Of a stretch of 64,000 nt of DNA, positions 49,746 through 60,610 are shown one piece after another. The DNA is taken from NCBI RefSeq assembly GCF_027943255.1, contig NC_072893.1, positions 100,261,784 to 100,325,783 of the forward strand. The letters run 5' to 3'. The DNA comes from Anastrepha obliqua. Taxonomy: Eukaryota; Arthropoda; Insecta; Diptera; Tephritidae. The notes under the pieces are model-generated. The model had not been told where the DNA came from, ran no database searches, and worked only from the letters and a program-made list of their open reading frames with translations. Made by a program: the position numbers and the translations under genes. The number at the start of each line of letters is the position of its first letter. Position 1 is the stretch's first letter.

Positions 49746-52700
49746 GTTAGTTGTGTTTTATACGAATTATAGAATGCACTTCGGAAATAGTTGCGAAAAT
49801 CCTGAAACCTAATATATTGCGAAATTTATACATTACGAGAAATAACCCAGAATGCAAACATAATTATTTTCTTAACAGCTAGACATTTATAAATGGATAT
49901 ATGAGTGAATATGAGTTAAGAGTAAGTTGCAGTTCGATTTCAAACTGCTCCAGGAAATACAATTTTTTAGTTGGCTTAAGGTGTGCAAATTCCTCACAGT
50001 TTCCTATCAGTACCATCAATTTCACTTGTTAGCACATTTAATACAAAGGAGCACAACAAAAATGGTCTACTGTGTATGTAATGATAATTTCAAAAGCTAA
50101 CATTGGGAATCAAAGGGAAAGCAAAGGCTCGAAAAGTTTACCGGCTCAAAACCAAATTTTATAAATAGTTTTTTTTATAAACGGTTCCTCCTAAACTACT
50201 TTCTAAGAGTATACGCATTTTAGAATTAACAAATACATAGGTCTCCTAGCTTTGGTATACAGTTTTTAGAGTCTAAGGATCTGTATAATCACAGTATATA
50301 CATGTTGTTGTTGTAGCAGCATAAACATTCCCCATACTTACATACGGTGAATGCTGCTGGAGTGACAGTCCTTGGCCTGATATAAATCCGGGTCGTTTCG
50401 GTAACGTAGAACCGACTGTCGTGGAAACGACAGTATATACATATATAGGTACGGATCTTTTGGTTTTTGTTCCTTTTATTTTCGATAGTTGGCCAACACG
50501 AGTAAAAATAGTGCTTGGAGATGTTACAGTCACAGTGCGCAAGGCAGTAAATGCTGTCGACGGAACATTCACACCATTAGCACTAGTCATAACGGCTCCA
50601 CTCACTTAGTGGAGCAATGGGCCTTTTCTTACTTATGTCGCTGCACTTATCATATGCGACGCAGTTGAAAGTGCTAAGCTGATACTTTTCTGATGTTTAC
50701 TAATATTATAATTATAATAATAATGTGTACTAATATTGATGAATGCTTAGGATCGTTACTCTGCACAAACTCCCATCTTAGGGGCATTTCTTCTCTTGTA
50801 TAGGGAAGCATGAGCGGGGTATTGAGTGGAACCCTCTCACGAATGTAAATAATTGTTTAATCATCAAAATTTTTTTTTGTCGCCTTCAAAATAGACTCCA
50901 TTCAAAGCAATACACATATGCCAACGATTAGTCCAGTCATGAAAATACCTTTTAAACGCGATTGAAGAGATCTTCAGCTCCTTCAGCGAATTCTCCTTAA
51001 TGGCCTCTATCAACTCAAAGCGGCGACCGCGGCAAATTAAGTTTTGGAAAAAGGAAAAAGTCGCAGAGGGCTAAATCCGGTGAATACAGTTCGATGATAT
51101 TTGTCGAGGTTTTGGTCAAATCAGTGTTCACAATATGAGCCTTGTGAGACGGTGCGTTATCATGGTACAAGATCCATGAGTTTTCTTTCCACAAATTGGG
51201 CCATTTTCTACTTACATTCTTTCTCAAACATCGCATAACTTCCAAAAAATATTCTTTATTTACCATAGAACCATTTGAAACGAATTGCTAGTCGACAACA
51301 CTATGATAACCAAAGAAAACGAATAGCATGACTTTCATTTTTGACCGACTTTGACGTGGTTTTTTGGGTGTCGGCTCATGTGGGTAGCGACATTCAGCCG
51401 CCTGTTGACTGATTTGCATGTCAAACCCATATACCCACATCTCAGCATCTGTTATGATGCGCTGGATAAACGTTGGGTCCGAATTCACTTTTCCGTTAAA
51501 ACACACAAAATTAAAAAAAAACACTCTTTATTCATAGTGAATTTCGCAGAGCACAACTGCGGTTAACTGATATAATTAAATGCCAAAAACAAGCTAATTG
51601 ACAGATCACGCTCAAAGTCAGCCACAAAACAGAGGACAGTTGTACTAACATTCCAGCAAAAAAAAAATTTAAATATACGTTGAATTCATTAAGCCCTTTA
51701 TGTCAAGCAATCTTTACCGGAAATATGCCAATGAAAGTTGCTTCTGGCACTTTTGGGCGGCTTTTAAGTTTAGGGTTTCAAGGGAGGCAGCACCTCCAGA
51801 CAAGCAGTTTTTCAATAATGTTTTACAAAAAACTGAAAGTATTTATTATCTTTACATTACATATTAATATTCATGCTTAAATTAAAAAAAAAACATGTAT
51901 TACGAGAAAAAGTATTTCGATTAAAGTTTTCGTTTTTATTCATCATTCGTTGCACGCTTATCACTTCACTTACTTTATAGGACCAAACCATTACGAAGGC
52001 TGGATGGTGGAGACCACACTGAACCCTTGGAACAACAGTGTTTGCGTCCTTAAAAGTTTTAGCGTAGATTTTGTCGCTTTGTTTATTAAAAAATTTAGCA
52101 GTGAAAATTTTCTTAACTGTGAAAATAATTTCATGGCCGTTGACCGCGCACCACCGATGAAGCTACTTGTGTCTGTCGAGTCTAATTTTCTTCAAGCGCG
52201 TTATCAAAAGATGACAAGTTGAACGACGGAAGGCTTTATATGAACGTCATCTCTAATTGGTCTTGACATTAATTTCCCCACAACTGGAGAGATGTAGCCA
52301 TGGATAGAATAAAGTGGAGAAAAATTGTTGATGAAGCTATGGTCCACCACGGACTGTGAGGCTAAGAAGAAGAAGAAGAAGAAGATTAATTTCCCTGGAC
52401 ACGATTTTCTGCTTTCTAAGGGAATTTCTGCGAATTCTTTCTCGAACGGCTTTTATAGCTGCACTGGTTCGAACTACGTAACTACTTAAAATGTAAATTT
52501 TTTTTAGCAATTCGTAAATTCCTTGCCCTTTTACCACACTTATGTAATGCAGTCACTGCAATGAGATCCTTAGCTCTATACTCTATTGTTAACAAGCAAA
52601 ATTTGGCACGAAACTTAGTACACACGTAACCCGTGAGACACGTGTAACACTGACACAATTACGTTCTGGATACTTATCCAGAATTGACCCCAACGTACCA

Positions 52701-55700
52701 AACATATGTCCGGCATGTGAAGGTACCCCGTACAAGACTAACTACCTTTTCACATGCCCTCTAAAACCTACTCATCTAACAGCCCTCTCCCTCTGAGATC
52801 TCGTCCGCGTAGTTGAGGAAATGCCTCCTGATGCGCCTGGGAGGTGGCGCAGGCTCGAGCAGGTGTCTGCATAGGTGAGGCCTGCGGTAACACCCTAGCA
52901 GAAACTGCTTACTGAGCAATTTGTTATGCTCCTTAACAGGCAGCATTTGGGCCTCATTATGCAAATATTGTATAGGTGACTTAAGAAGGCATCCTGCCAC
53001 GGTTCTTAAAGCAGTGTTTTAGCAGGTCTGAAGCTTCGTCCACTGCGAATCACTGGTTGCAGGCGACCAGACAGGCGCTGCATAGTTTAGAACCGGCCTA
53101 TTGCTTTAAAAGTCAACAGCAGCATTTCCTTATCTTTGCCCCAAGTGCTGCCGGCGAGCGAGGAATCTCCAACTTTCCCCCACCAAGTCCACGGCGACCC
53201 TCTTTACCACCTGGACAAAGGAGGTCAAGCTGTCCCTTAAGGTAAAAGTCAATGATACACCAATTCCGACGGTAAATAACCCCAAAATTTTGGGTGTAAC
53301 CTTTGACAGCCTGCTCTCCTTCTCTGCGCATACAACCGCAATTGCCACAAAAGTCCCAAATCGCAACAAGGTTCTCAAATCGCTGGCCGGCAGCACTTGG
53401 GGCAAAGACAAAGAACTGTTGCTTTCGACATTTAAGGCAATTGGCCGGCCGGTTCTTAACTATGCTGCGCCTGTCTGGTCGCCTGGAACTAGTTATTCGC
53501 AGTGGACAAAGCCACAGACATGTCAAAATACCGCCATTCGGAGAGCGACCGGGTGCTTCCTGATGTCAACCATCCAACACCTTCATAACGAGGCACAAAT
53601 GCTCCCAGTTGCGGAGCACAACAAATTGCTCAGCAAGCAGTTCCTGCTCGGATGTTACCGTAGGTCCCATCCCTGCAGACACCTGCTTGAGCCCGAGCCG
53701 CCTCCCAGGCACGTCAGGAGACACCTCCTTGACTACGCTGGCGAAATCCAGGACAAGACTGACCGTAACCTACTGGACCGGACAGTATTTAGACAGTCTA
53801 TAAACGACATTCACTGGGATACCGTTACCATCTTCTTGAACTCCCGTCCTGTGAATGCCTATGCTGTTAACAACAACAACAGCGAGGAGAGCAAGCTGTC
53901 AAAGGTGACTCCCAAAATTAACCGTCGGAATTTCTGCATCATCGACTTTCACCTTGAGTTGTAGCTTGAGCTCCTTTGTCCAGGTTGTGAAAAGGGACGC
54001 CGGGGATTTAGTGGGGAAGAGTTGTAAATTCCTCGCAGTGAAGAAGCGAGAAAGGCTGCCGAAGTAGTCGTTTACCTTGGAGCATAGGCCATCAATGTTA
54101 TTGCCCGACGCTATTATCGTGCAGTCATCGGCGTATGAGACCTGGGAGACTCCGTTTCCACGACAGTCGGTTCTACGTTACCGAAACGACCCGGATTTAT
54201 ATCCGGCCATGGATTGTCACTCCAGCAGCATTCACCGTATATAAGTATGGGGAATGTTTATGCTGCTACAACAACAACAACCAGGGAGACTCCCACTGGT
54301 GGCTGGGGGAGTTTTGAGATATAGAAGTTGAAAAGCAAGGGTGAAAGAACACCACCCTGCGGTACACCTAGCTTTATTTTCCTCTGTTTAGATGTTTGGT
54401 CGCGGAATATCACCGACGAATGACGATCACTCAGGTAGTTCGCGGTCCACCTCTTCAGCCCTGGCGGGAGTGTTGACTGTAAAATGTCATCTAGTAGTGT
54501 GGCGTGGCTGACTGTATCGAAAGCCTTTTTTAGATCCAACGCTACTAGGACAGTCCTCTCGCAGGGGCGGTTTTGGTGGAGGCCGCGGCTTACCCGGGTG
54601 TTTATGACGGAGAGTGCCGTGGTGGAGCTAAGTACTCTACGGAAACCATGCTGGTGCGAGGCTGGGGTCAAGTGTTTCCTAAAGAGTGGGAGTAGAAGGG
54701 CCTTAAGAGTCTTCACTACTGGTGAAAGGAGAGTTATCGGACGATAAGACTCCCTTTGGTTGGCGGGTTTCCCAGGCTCCAGCAGTAGGACCACTCTCCC
54801 TAATTTCCACTTATCAGGAATGATGAGAGTGACCATAGACAGGTTGAAGACCCTGGTGAGATATTCTACTCCCAATGGACCCAGCTTTTTCAACATCAGC
54901 ATGTTTAGGCCGTCAGGGCCAATGGCATTGCATGGTTTCATGTGCTTGATGGCCCCCTGAACCTCATCGCTGGAGAAAGCAAGCGGCGCACTGTTGTATG
55001 TCAGTTTGTGCAGCCGTATGGTGGCACTACGTTTTGATCTGTCGGCCGGAGGATGCAAAATAAATTGCCGGCTAAAGTAGCACGCGCATCTCTTCGGATC
55101 CGACGAAGCATGACCGTTGAAGGTGATACCAACCTTGTCATTGTGCTTCGTCGGGTTCGACAGGGACCTTATGGTGGACCAGAGCTTGCTCACACCAGAG
55201 GTGAAGTTATTTGAGTTCAAATGCTCTTCTCATTTGTTCCGCTTGTGTAGAGTTACAGGTTGCCGCATCTCGGAATTGATATCCTTTATCCGAGGTTCCC
55301 CTGGATCGGCCTGACGTAGGTTGATCACGCTCGTTCGCCAGAACAGCTGCTTCGGCTGGAAAATTGAGACGTATGCCCCTGATCCTTCCAGCGGGGTATG
55401 CTATTCCCATGGTAGCCGGTTCTACGTTACCGGAATGACTCGTGTTTTTCCCGACCAAGGGCTGCTGCCCCAGTAAACTAGCCCTGTCTAGTGTACTAGT
55501 CTATCGTAGTCTAATTTGTCGGTAGGAATAAAATTCTTAGACATGAATAAATAAATAAATTTAAATATTATTTTGCTTTACACGTATACCAATTTTACAA
55601 ATTTATTAATTGTTTTGTTCGTTCTTTCCGTTAACAGAAAAACTGCCACAGATATTGCCTACTTTTCAATTCAAGTCGGCATGGTATTGAACGTCTCGAA

Positions 55701-57413
55701 ATTTGCGAATCGAAAGAGGACAAGAATCCGAAAATAGTAACACTTGAAAATTGTGTAAAGATAACTCAAGAACCTGCCCCCGCAAATCTAATACAAGTTA
55801 TAAAGAAAACTGAATCTCTAACATTAAATACCCTGTCAGAGGAGGATTTAAAAGAATGGACGAATGCATTACAAATGGTTGCCTTTCGCAACAAAAACAG
55901 CCTCCACACCCCACAAGCAGCAATAGAAGAAGATAATGATTTATATTGTAGCTCTTTTGGGGATGGTTTATTTATTATTACTCTTATTCCTTCCGATACA
56001 TCAATACGTTGCAACCTTGAATCGAAATCGTACATTCTCCACTTAACTGCAACTGAACTTCAATTGAAGTGCACGGAAGACCTTAACGAAATAAGAGCAA
56101 GGTGGCCGTACCGATTTATTCGTAAATATGGGTATCGTGATGGAAAATTTACATTTGAGGCAGGCAGGAAATGTTGCACTGGTGAAGGCATATTCACACT
56201 GGACCATACCAACCCCCAAGAAATATTCCGATGCATGGCCGCAAAAATGAAGTCTATGAAAAAGCTAATAAACTGTGACAGTCTCAATAATGACATTAAT
56301 GAAAACCATTGGAACATTGCTGCAAATATGGAGGCAGGTTCTCGAAGCCCCTTGGCACCCAACAATCAACAGTGCACAAACATCGAAAATAATTCCCATA
56401 GTGGAGTTTCTTATCGAGAATTCACTGCATCAAGTGATTCTCTTAACAGTTTTTTCGCAAATTCTAATTCCAATTCGATATCTACCTTACTACCCCCAAT
56501 TATAAAGCAGATCCCGAACAAACCCCCTCGTAAAATACAGCCGCCATTTGTATCGTCCACAAATTCTAATAAATCAGTACCACATGGAACAAATCTAAAC
56601 TTTCAATCAAATTCTGAAAAATTATGCAAATATCCAAACTATGATGCAGTTTCAATCACAACATCGAGTGATCCCAACAAAACTGTTGGATCAACCCTAG
56701 TTATTAAGCCCAATTCTCCAGAGTGTGTGCGTAAACAAAGTCTACAACTGCCTAAAGACAATAAGTCAACATCAAACACTGAACGAGATTACGAAAGCAT
56801 AGAAGCTGTTACTGATGCTTGGAAGACACTTGGAATAGATGATGTAAAACACACTGAACGCATTTTGGCTAACCACAGCGATGATGTCTTTATTGAACCG
56901 AGTTGGCAACGTCCTGTCACCGTGTGTCAACGTTCTTTAAAAGAAACATTTTTGCCATCAAAAGTTTCAAGAGTGATAGATATTGACATTGGAGAAGGAG
57001 GTGGAGGGGGAACGGCTTGTACCAATTCAAGAAGCATTGATGATACGTATGATCGCCTCGATTTTATGTCGCCAAATAATAAAAACTCGAGTGGTTATAA
57101 CACCCTTGTGTCTGTCATATCGCCTACTCGTAAGCGCTGCAATTCCCCCTCACTTGGCGATTATGAATTTATAGGAAATCCTGAAGTGCAGTTTTCCAAG
57201 AAAAACGAAGTAGTCAACTCTGGAGTTAGTCGAACTTCCAACACAACATCGCCATGCCCATCTTCACTTGCACTTAATTGCAACATTGTCGGCTCAAAAT
57301 ATTTCGATTCGCCAGTCGGGCAGCAAACGTTTCAGGACGCCAAAATTTCACCGGCTCATCAAAATTATAGTGGCATAAACTATACAATAGTTAGTAAGCC
57401 TAAAAGAGTTTGA
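49662..57413 (+). CDS. Dok: Dok (downstream of kinase) adaptor, PH + PTB, two coding exons
   Basis: Dok is a cytoplasmic scaffold downstream of tyrosine kinases; in Drosophila it is linked to Shark kinase and JNK signalling in dorsal closure (established knowledge). Coding exon 1 (49662-49745) joins exon 2 (55638-57413) in phase 0, giving 619 aa. Residues 1-110 form a PH domain: GYL near the start, the RYCLLF strand, and the C-terminal helix with invariant Trp (EEDLKEWTNALQMV). Residues ~130-240 form an IRS-type PTB domain: LYCSSFGDGLFIITL, then WPYRFIRKYGYRDGKFTFEA with ArgTyr-containing strands, and a final helix (IFRCMAAKMKSM). The tail is disordered, Ser/Asn-rich and holds several candidate phosphotyrosines (YDAV, YESI, YDRL, YNTL, YEFI). 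The 5.9-kb intron is filled with mobile elements. Confidence 0.93.
50304..50429 (-). repeat. Short interspersed repeat B, copy 1 (126 bp, 13-bp target duplication)
   Basis: ACAGTATATACAT flanks it on both sides (50291-50303, 50430-50442). It carries the (TTG)n end, AGCAGCATAAACATTCCCCA, and GGTAACGTAGAACCGACTGT. It is the reverse complement of the copy at 54154. Confidence 0.93.
50865..51540 (-). mobile_element. mariner transposase relic
   Basis: On the minus strand, 51524-51288 holds the first Asp region (DAEMWVYGFDMQISQQAAEC, HEPTPKKPRQSRSKMKVML). 51266-51015 has RKNVSRKWPNLWKENSWILY, HDNAPSHKA (second Asp) and SPDLALCDFFLFPKLN (third). 51000-50870 continues LIEAIKENSLKELK and RWHMCIALNGVYFEGD. 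The N-terminal third is missing. It lies in the Dok intron. Confidence 0.88.
52250..52385 (+). mobile_element. LINE 3' end with (AAG)n tail
   Basis: The plus strand reads WRDVAMDRIKWRKIVDEAMV, HHGL, stop, then (GAA)n at 52362-52384. This is the common C-terminus of the (AAG)n-tailed LINEs. Upstream coding is too decayed to follow. Confidence 0.7.
52560..53155 (-). mobile_element. Family-D LINE C-terminal segment, minus orientation (mosaic part 1)
   Basis: The minus strand reads SLAGSTWGKDKEMLLLTFKA, then LHNEAQMLPVKEHNKLLSKQ and FLLGCYRRPHLCRHLLEPAP. It abuts a plus-orientation copy at 53156 within the same protein region. Confidence 0.85.
53157..53880 (+). mobile_element. Family-D LINE C-terminal segment, plus orientation (mosaic part 2)
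   Basis: 53290-53880 is open and reads GVTFDSLLSFSAHTTAIATK, SLAGSTWGKDKELLLSTFKA, RPVLNYAAPVWSPG, LHNEAQMLPVAEHNKLLSKQ, down to HWDTVTIFLNSRPVNAYAVN and an (AAC)n tail at 53870-53880. It is the best-preserved copy of this 3' region. Confidence 0.88.
53881..55480 (-). mobile_element. Family-D LINE, minus orientation, RT largely open (mosaic part 3)
   Basis: 55220-54300 is open for >300 codons: FTSGVSKLWSTIRSLSNPTK, NAIGPDGLNMLMLKKLGPLG, YRPITLLSPVVKTLKALLLP, HQHGFRRVLSSTTAL, VALDLKKAFDTVSHATLLDD, KLGVPQGGVLSPLLFNFYIS. After repeat B the frame resumes with VSYADDCTIIASGNN (54140-54095) and ARNLQLFPTKSPASLF. The endonuclease is deleted between ~55220 and 55240. 55458-55207 is a short ORF of the 5' region. 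Confidence 0.85.
54154..54283 (+). repeat. Short interspersed repeat B, copy 2 (130 bp, 10-bp target duplication)
   Basis: GGGAGACTCC flanks it (54144-54153, 54284-54293). It starts GTTTCCACGACAGTCGGTTC and ends in (CAA)n. It interrupts the family-D RT immediately before the YADD segment. No convincing A/B box was found. Confidence 0.93.
55638..57413 (+). CDS. Dok: Dok coding exon 2
   Basis: The acceptor is CCGTTAACAG. 591 codons are open to TGA at 57411-57413. It carries most of the PH domain, the whole IRS-type PTB domain and the long low-complexity phosphotyrosine tail, including a short poly-Gly run (GEGGGGGT). Confidence 0.93.
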   Translation, partial: KNCHRYCLLFNSSRHGIERLEICESKEDKNPKIVTLENCVKITQEPAPANLIQVIKKTESLTLNTLSEEDLKEWTNALQMVAFRNKNSLHTPQAAIEEDNDLYCSSFGDGLFIITLIPSDTSIRCNLESKSYILHLTATELQLKCTEDLNEIRARWPYRFIRKYGYRDGKFTFEAGRKCCTGEGIFTLDHTNPQEIFRCMAAKMKSMKKLINCDSLNNDINENHWNIAANMEAGSRSPLAPNNQQCTNIENNSHSGVSYREFTASSDSLNSFFANSNSNSISTLLPPIIKQIPNKPPRKIQPPFVSSTNSNKSVPHGTNLNFQSNSEKLCKYPNYDAVSITTSSDPNKTVGSTLVIKPNSPECVRKQSLQLPKDNKSTSNTERDYESIEAVTDAWKTLGIDDVKHTERILANHSDDVFIEPSWQRPVTVCQRSLKETFLPSKVSRVIDIDIGEGGGGGTACTNSRSIDDTYDRLDFMSPNNKNSSGYNTLVSVISPTRKRCNSPSLGDYEFIGNPEVQFSKKNEVVNSGVSRTSNTTSPCPSSLALNCNIVGSKYFDSPVGQQTFQDAKISPAHQNYSGINYTIVSKPKRV

Positions 57414-57551
57414 TATTAAAATTTTATTTAAAAAAAATCCTCTTTCAAAACTGTGATTGTCGTATTTGAATTACAACTGTTTTATTCGATCGATTTACAA
57501 AGAAAATACCTGTAAATCCATACATACATATGTGCGCCATATAGCAGAAGA

Positions 57552-57557
57552 AATAAA
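57552..57557 (+). promoter_or_regulatory. Candidate Dok polyadenylation signal
   Basis: AATAAA lies 139 bp after the Dok stop codon, with further AATAAA-like hexamers up to 57610. Confidence 0.55.
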
Positions 57558-57679
57558 ACTTTTATTGCATACATATATTTTTTAGAAATTAATAAAAAAT
57601 AAATAAAAAAATTTGCAATATATTTCTGTTTGAAAATGGCGCATTACTGACAATGTCAAGGAGCTCATCGAAGCAACAG

Positions 57680-57755
57680 CGTTCCCACGACAGTGTGTTC
57701 TATATTACCGGAAGGATCCGGCCGAAGGCTGTCATTCCCAGCAGTGGTAAAAATT
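57680..57755 (+). repeat. Diverged repeat B-like fragment
   Basis: GTTCCCACGACAGTGTGTTC, TATTACCGGAAGGATCCGGC and TGTCATTCCCAGCAG parallel the first ~75 bp of repeat B, with no (CAA)n tail. Confidence 0.5.
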
Positions 57756-57759
57756 TAAG

Positions 57760-58540
57760 ACGAAGCCCAGAGTGGGAATTTGTTGGCGGTAAATTACAGA
57801 TGCACTAATTACCTTATTATTTGTAAAAACCAAAAATCTTAAGGTTTTTCGAAGTCACTTGCCTGCATTTTTAAGAGATTTAACCCTTTGTTTTTTTGGT
57901 TTCATTATCACTCGTCTGCGTGCTAAAATTCGTGAAAAAGAAAAAGATTCAAATCCTTTCATTATCATCATTAGATTTATATTATCCGACGTACTTTCGT
58001 GTTTTAAAAGAAAACCTTTTTTAAAGTAAATATTAGTCTCTTACTGAGTTCCTGGAAATATCCAGTTTGTTTGCGTAGACACATCACAAAGCAATACTCA
58101 AAATTCAAAAAAAAAATTCAAATGAAACTAGAACAAAAATACTACACAATATATCTTTTCAGGTCGCAGTGCACAAATATACTAGCCATTTATAATATTA
58201 ATAACATAATTAATATCTGTTTGTTAGTTTACGTATACAGTAGGGCTCCAAGCGTATTCCTTAAAGGTGGTGGCACTAGACCAACAACAATGTTTTTTAC
58301 AATACAAAATGATGAGAAATGAAATGTTAATGAAAATTCAGTGAATGGCATGGTAATATTGTGATTTATGAGATTTAAACTAAGCAGACCTGACGCCGTA
58401 TGTTAAATTGTAAAAGCACAAATTAATGTAAAGCCTCCAAATGCAGTTTGTTTGGGGCACCTCATTTGGGACCACGCACAGTCAGTATTTCTACTAAACT
58501 GGACTTGCGAAACAGTACACCTACGTACTAAAACCTAACT
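57760..58540. other. Intergenic sequence, nothing recognised
   Basis: AT-rich; an 83-codon open frame at 58071-58322 on the plus strand has no recognisable domain. Confidence 0.45.
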
Positions 58541-59759
58541 CCGACATCTGTAGCTTTAGTTTGCCCTGCGGTACCGCCGTTTAAGCATTGCATCGCAGGG
58601 CCAAGCTAGCCCGTATGGCTCTTCATTTATATTTCTGTCTCCGTCTACCGTTACTTCTTTGTCTTCTTTGTTTGCTGCGTTCCCATTCCTTTTTCCGCAC
58701 TTCGTGTAACGCATTTGCGGACCATTCTCTCATTATGGTCGATACCTAGTTCGATTGCTGCATGTGATTTTCAATGTTGCCCGGGGTTATTCTTTCTTTT
58801 ATGATTTCTTCAATGGACATTGTTTCAGATCCGTATCTCGGGCAGGAGAAGAAGACATGTTCCACGTTCTCACTACCGATGCCGCAGAACGAGCAGTCTG
58901 CTGCGTCCTCGTGGGCGAGTTTTTGCAGATACTCTCTATAGCAGCCATGTCCTGTGTCAGGTAGTAATATGTGTCCCCACGTCTTTTTTCAACCCAAGCC
59001 TGCACGCTTCTGATAAGTTTATGCGTCCACCTCCCTATTGTCGCTAGGTCCCACCGATTTTGTCACTCAATTATGCTCCCCCGTCTTTCTTCCTTACGCT
59101 CTTCCGCCGTTAGTCGCCTGTTTAGGCTTTTAGCTTCGTCGTAGACTCTACAGAGTTCAGAGCCACATGAGTGTGGACTGGGTAACTGTGACCACCAATG
59201 TTGGCCATAATTCTGGATAGTGCCACCGGCACCATGACTGCTTTTCCGCATGCTTTTTTAATGTGCCCCTTGAAGCTTAGTCGAGCATCGATCATCAAAC
59301 CCAAATATCTGAGCTGCTTGTGTTGTGAAGCTAAACCCATCAATGTTTAGTGTGGTCGTTTTTAACTTTTTTCTACTCGTAATGAGAACTGCTTCTGTTT
59401 TTGTCCTTCTAGTTGGAGTTTAACCGCCGTTAGCCATTGTTCGACTTTTGTTGCTGCCTCGCTGCAGATACTCTGAATCTGAGGATTGTTTTGGCGACTA
59501 TGGTCAACGCAATATTGTCTGCGTATCCCATTATTTGCACTTCTCTCGTCATTGGGAGTAGCAGTACCCCATCATATAGCACATTCCATAGGATCGGGTC
59601 CAATACAGATCCCTGCGGTACTCCGCCTGTCACTGCATATGTCATCTGTTTCGTGTAGAAATACTCTTTCCGACAGATAACTGTTTATAACCCGTACTAG
59701 GGGCCCAGTATGCCGAGTTGAAGACGTTTTTGACATCCAAAGTGGCAACTGCACAGTAT

Positions 59760-60610
59760 GGCTGTGTTCTTAAATGCAACATGACGCGCAAACTACAATT
59801 GCATAATAAAGAGAACGTTCAGAAATGCTAATATGGCAGCACTGCAATAATCAAGCGTTCAAAAAGACAACAATTCTATCAGTTGTCACTCATAATTTCT
59901 ATCAAAAAATTGTTTACTGCATTTAACTACGATGTCTGATGCAAAGTAAGTGCAAAACTGTTTTATTTTAATTTTTGTATTGAAATTTAGTTAAATTATG
60001 TTAATAATAATTGTATAAATTATTATTTTTAAATTTTTAGTGAAAATCTCAGTAATGCCCTGATATAACACCCTGCTATTGCATAGCTTCCATAATGTCA
60101 TGTACAGACAGTTCTCTAACGAATGACCATCACGGCCAAGCCTTGCAGTTACCCAGTGGAGTCAAAGCCTTTTCCAAAGCCTAATTAAAGTAAAACTATA
60201 AAATATTAATTTTCATAAAACTTATAAAACCTTACTTTAAAAGTGGCCCAATTCATTCGGAAATGGGAATAGAAAATGTCCTCGGGAAACGACTTTATTG
60301 TTTTAACAAACGATTTGTTTTTAGGTATTTTTCTTTTTAAAGACAAACATTTGTACCTAAACATTTTTCTCTTTGACTTCAATAGCCTTCTTTTTCTTAA
60401 ATTTAAAGAAAATCTATCTTTTCTTTGCTCACAAATTTCGTCTAGTGTTAGATTCAGCAAAATTTCCATTTTGGTATTATACGCGTTCAAAAATGCAAAC
60501 AAACGTATTTGCAAATTGTCAAAAATTGTATAAGAAGTATCAAATGTCAAACTTGCAGTGTTGCCACTGATGCTTATGCTGCAAGTCATGCCGCATTTAC
60601 GAACACAGCC
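59760..60610. mobile_element. PIF/Harbinger-type element, 851 bp, nested in the R1-like LINE
   Basis: Imperfect ~24-bp inverted repeats (GGCTGTGTTCTTAAATGCAA left; complement of GGCTGTGTTCGTAAATGCGG right) are flanked by TAT on both sides (59757-59759, 60611-60613), a 3-bp duplication. Removing the insert rejoins the R1-like codons. Confidence 0.82.
60206..60589 (-). pseudogene. PIF/Harbinger transposase N-terminal fragment
   Basis: 127 codons ending ...DIFYSHFRMNWATFKVRFYK; the FxxHFRMxxxTF pattern is the pre-nuclease signature of PIF transposases. No DDE domain remains. ATG at 60589 is close to the inverted repeat. A short exon-like ATGTCTGATGCAAA|gtaagt lies at 59932-59951 on the plus strand. 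Confidence 0.6.

Noticed and set aside
50865..51680. Terminal inverted repeats for the mariner at 50.9-51.5 kb
   Set aside because: Only A/T-rich similarity between the flanks; not distinguishable from chance.
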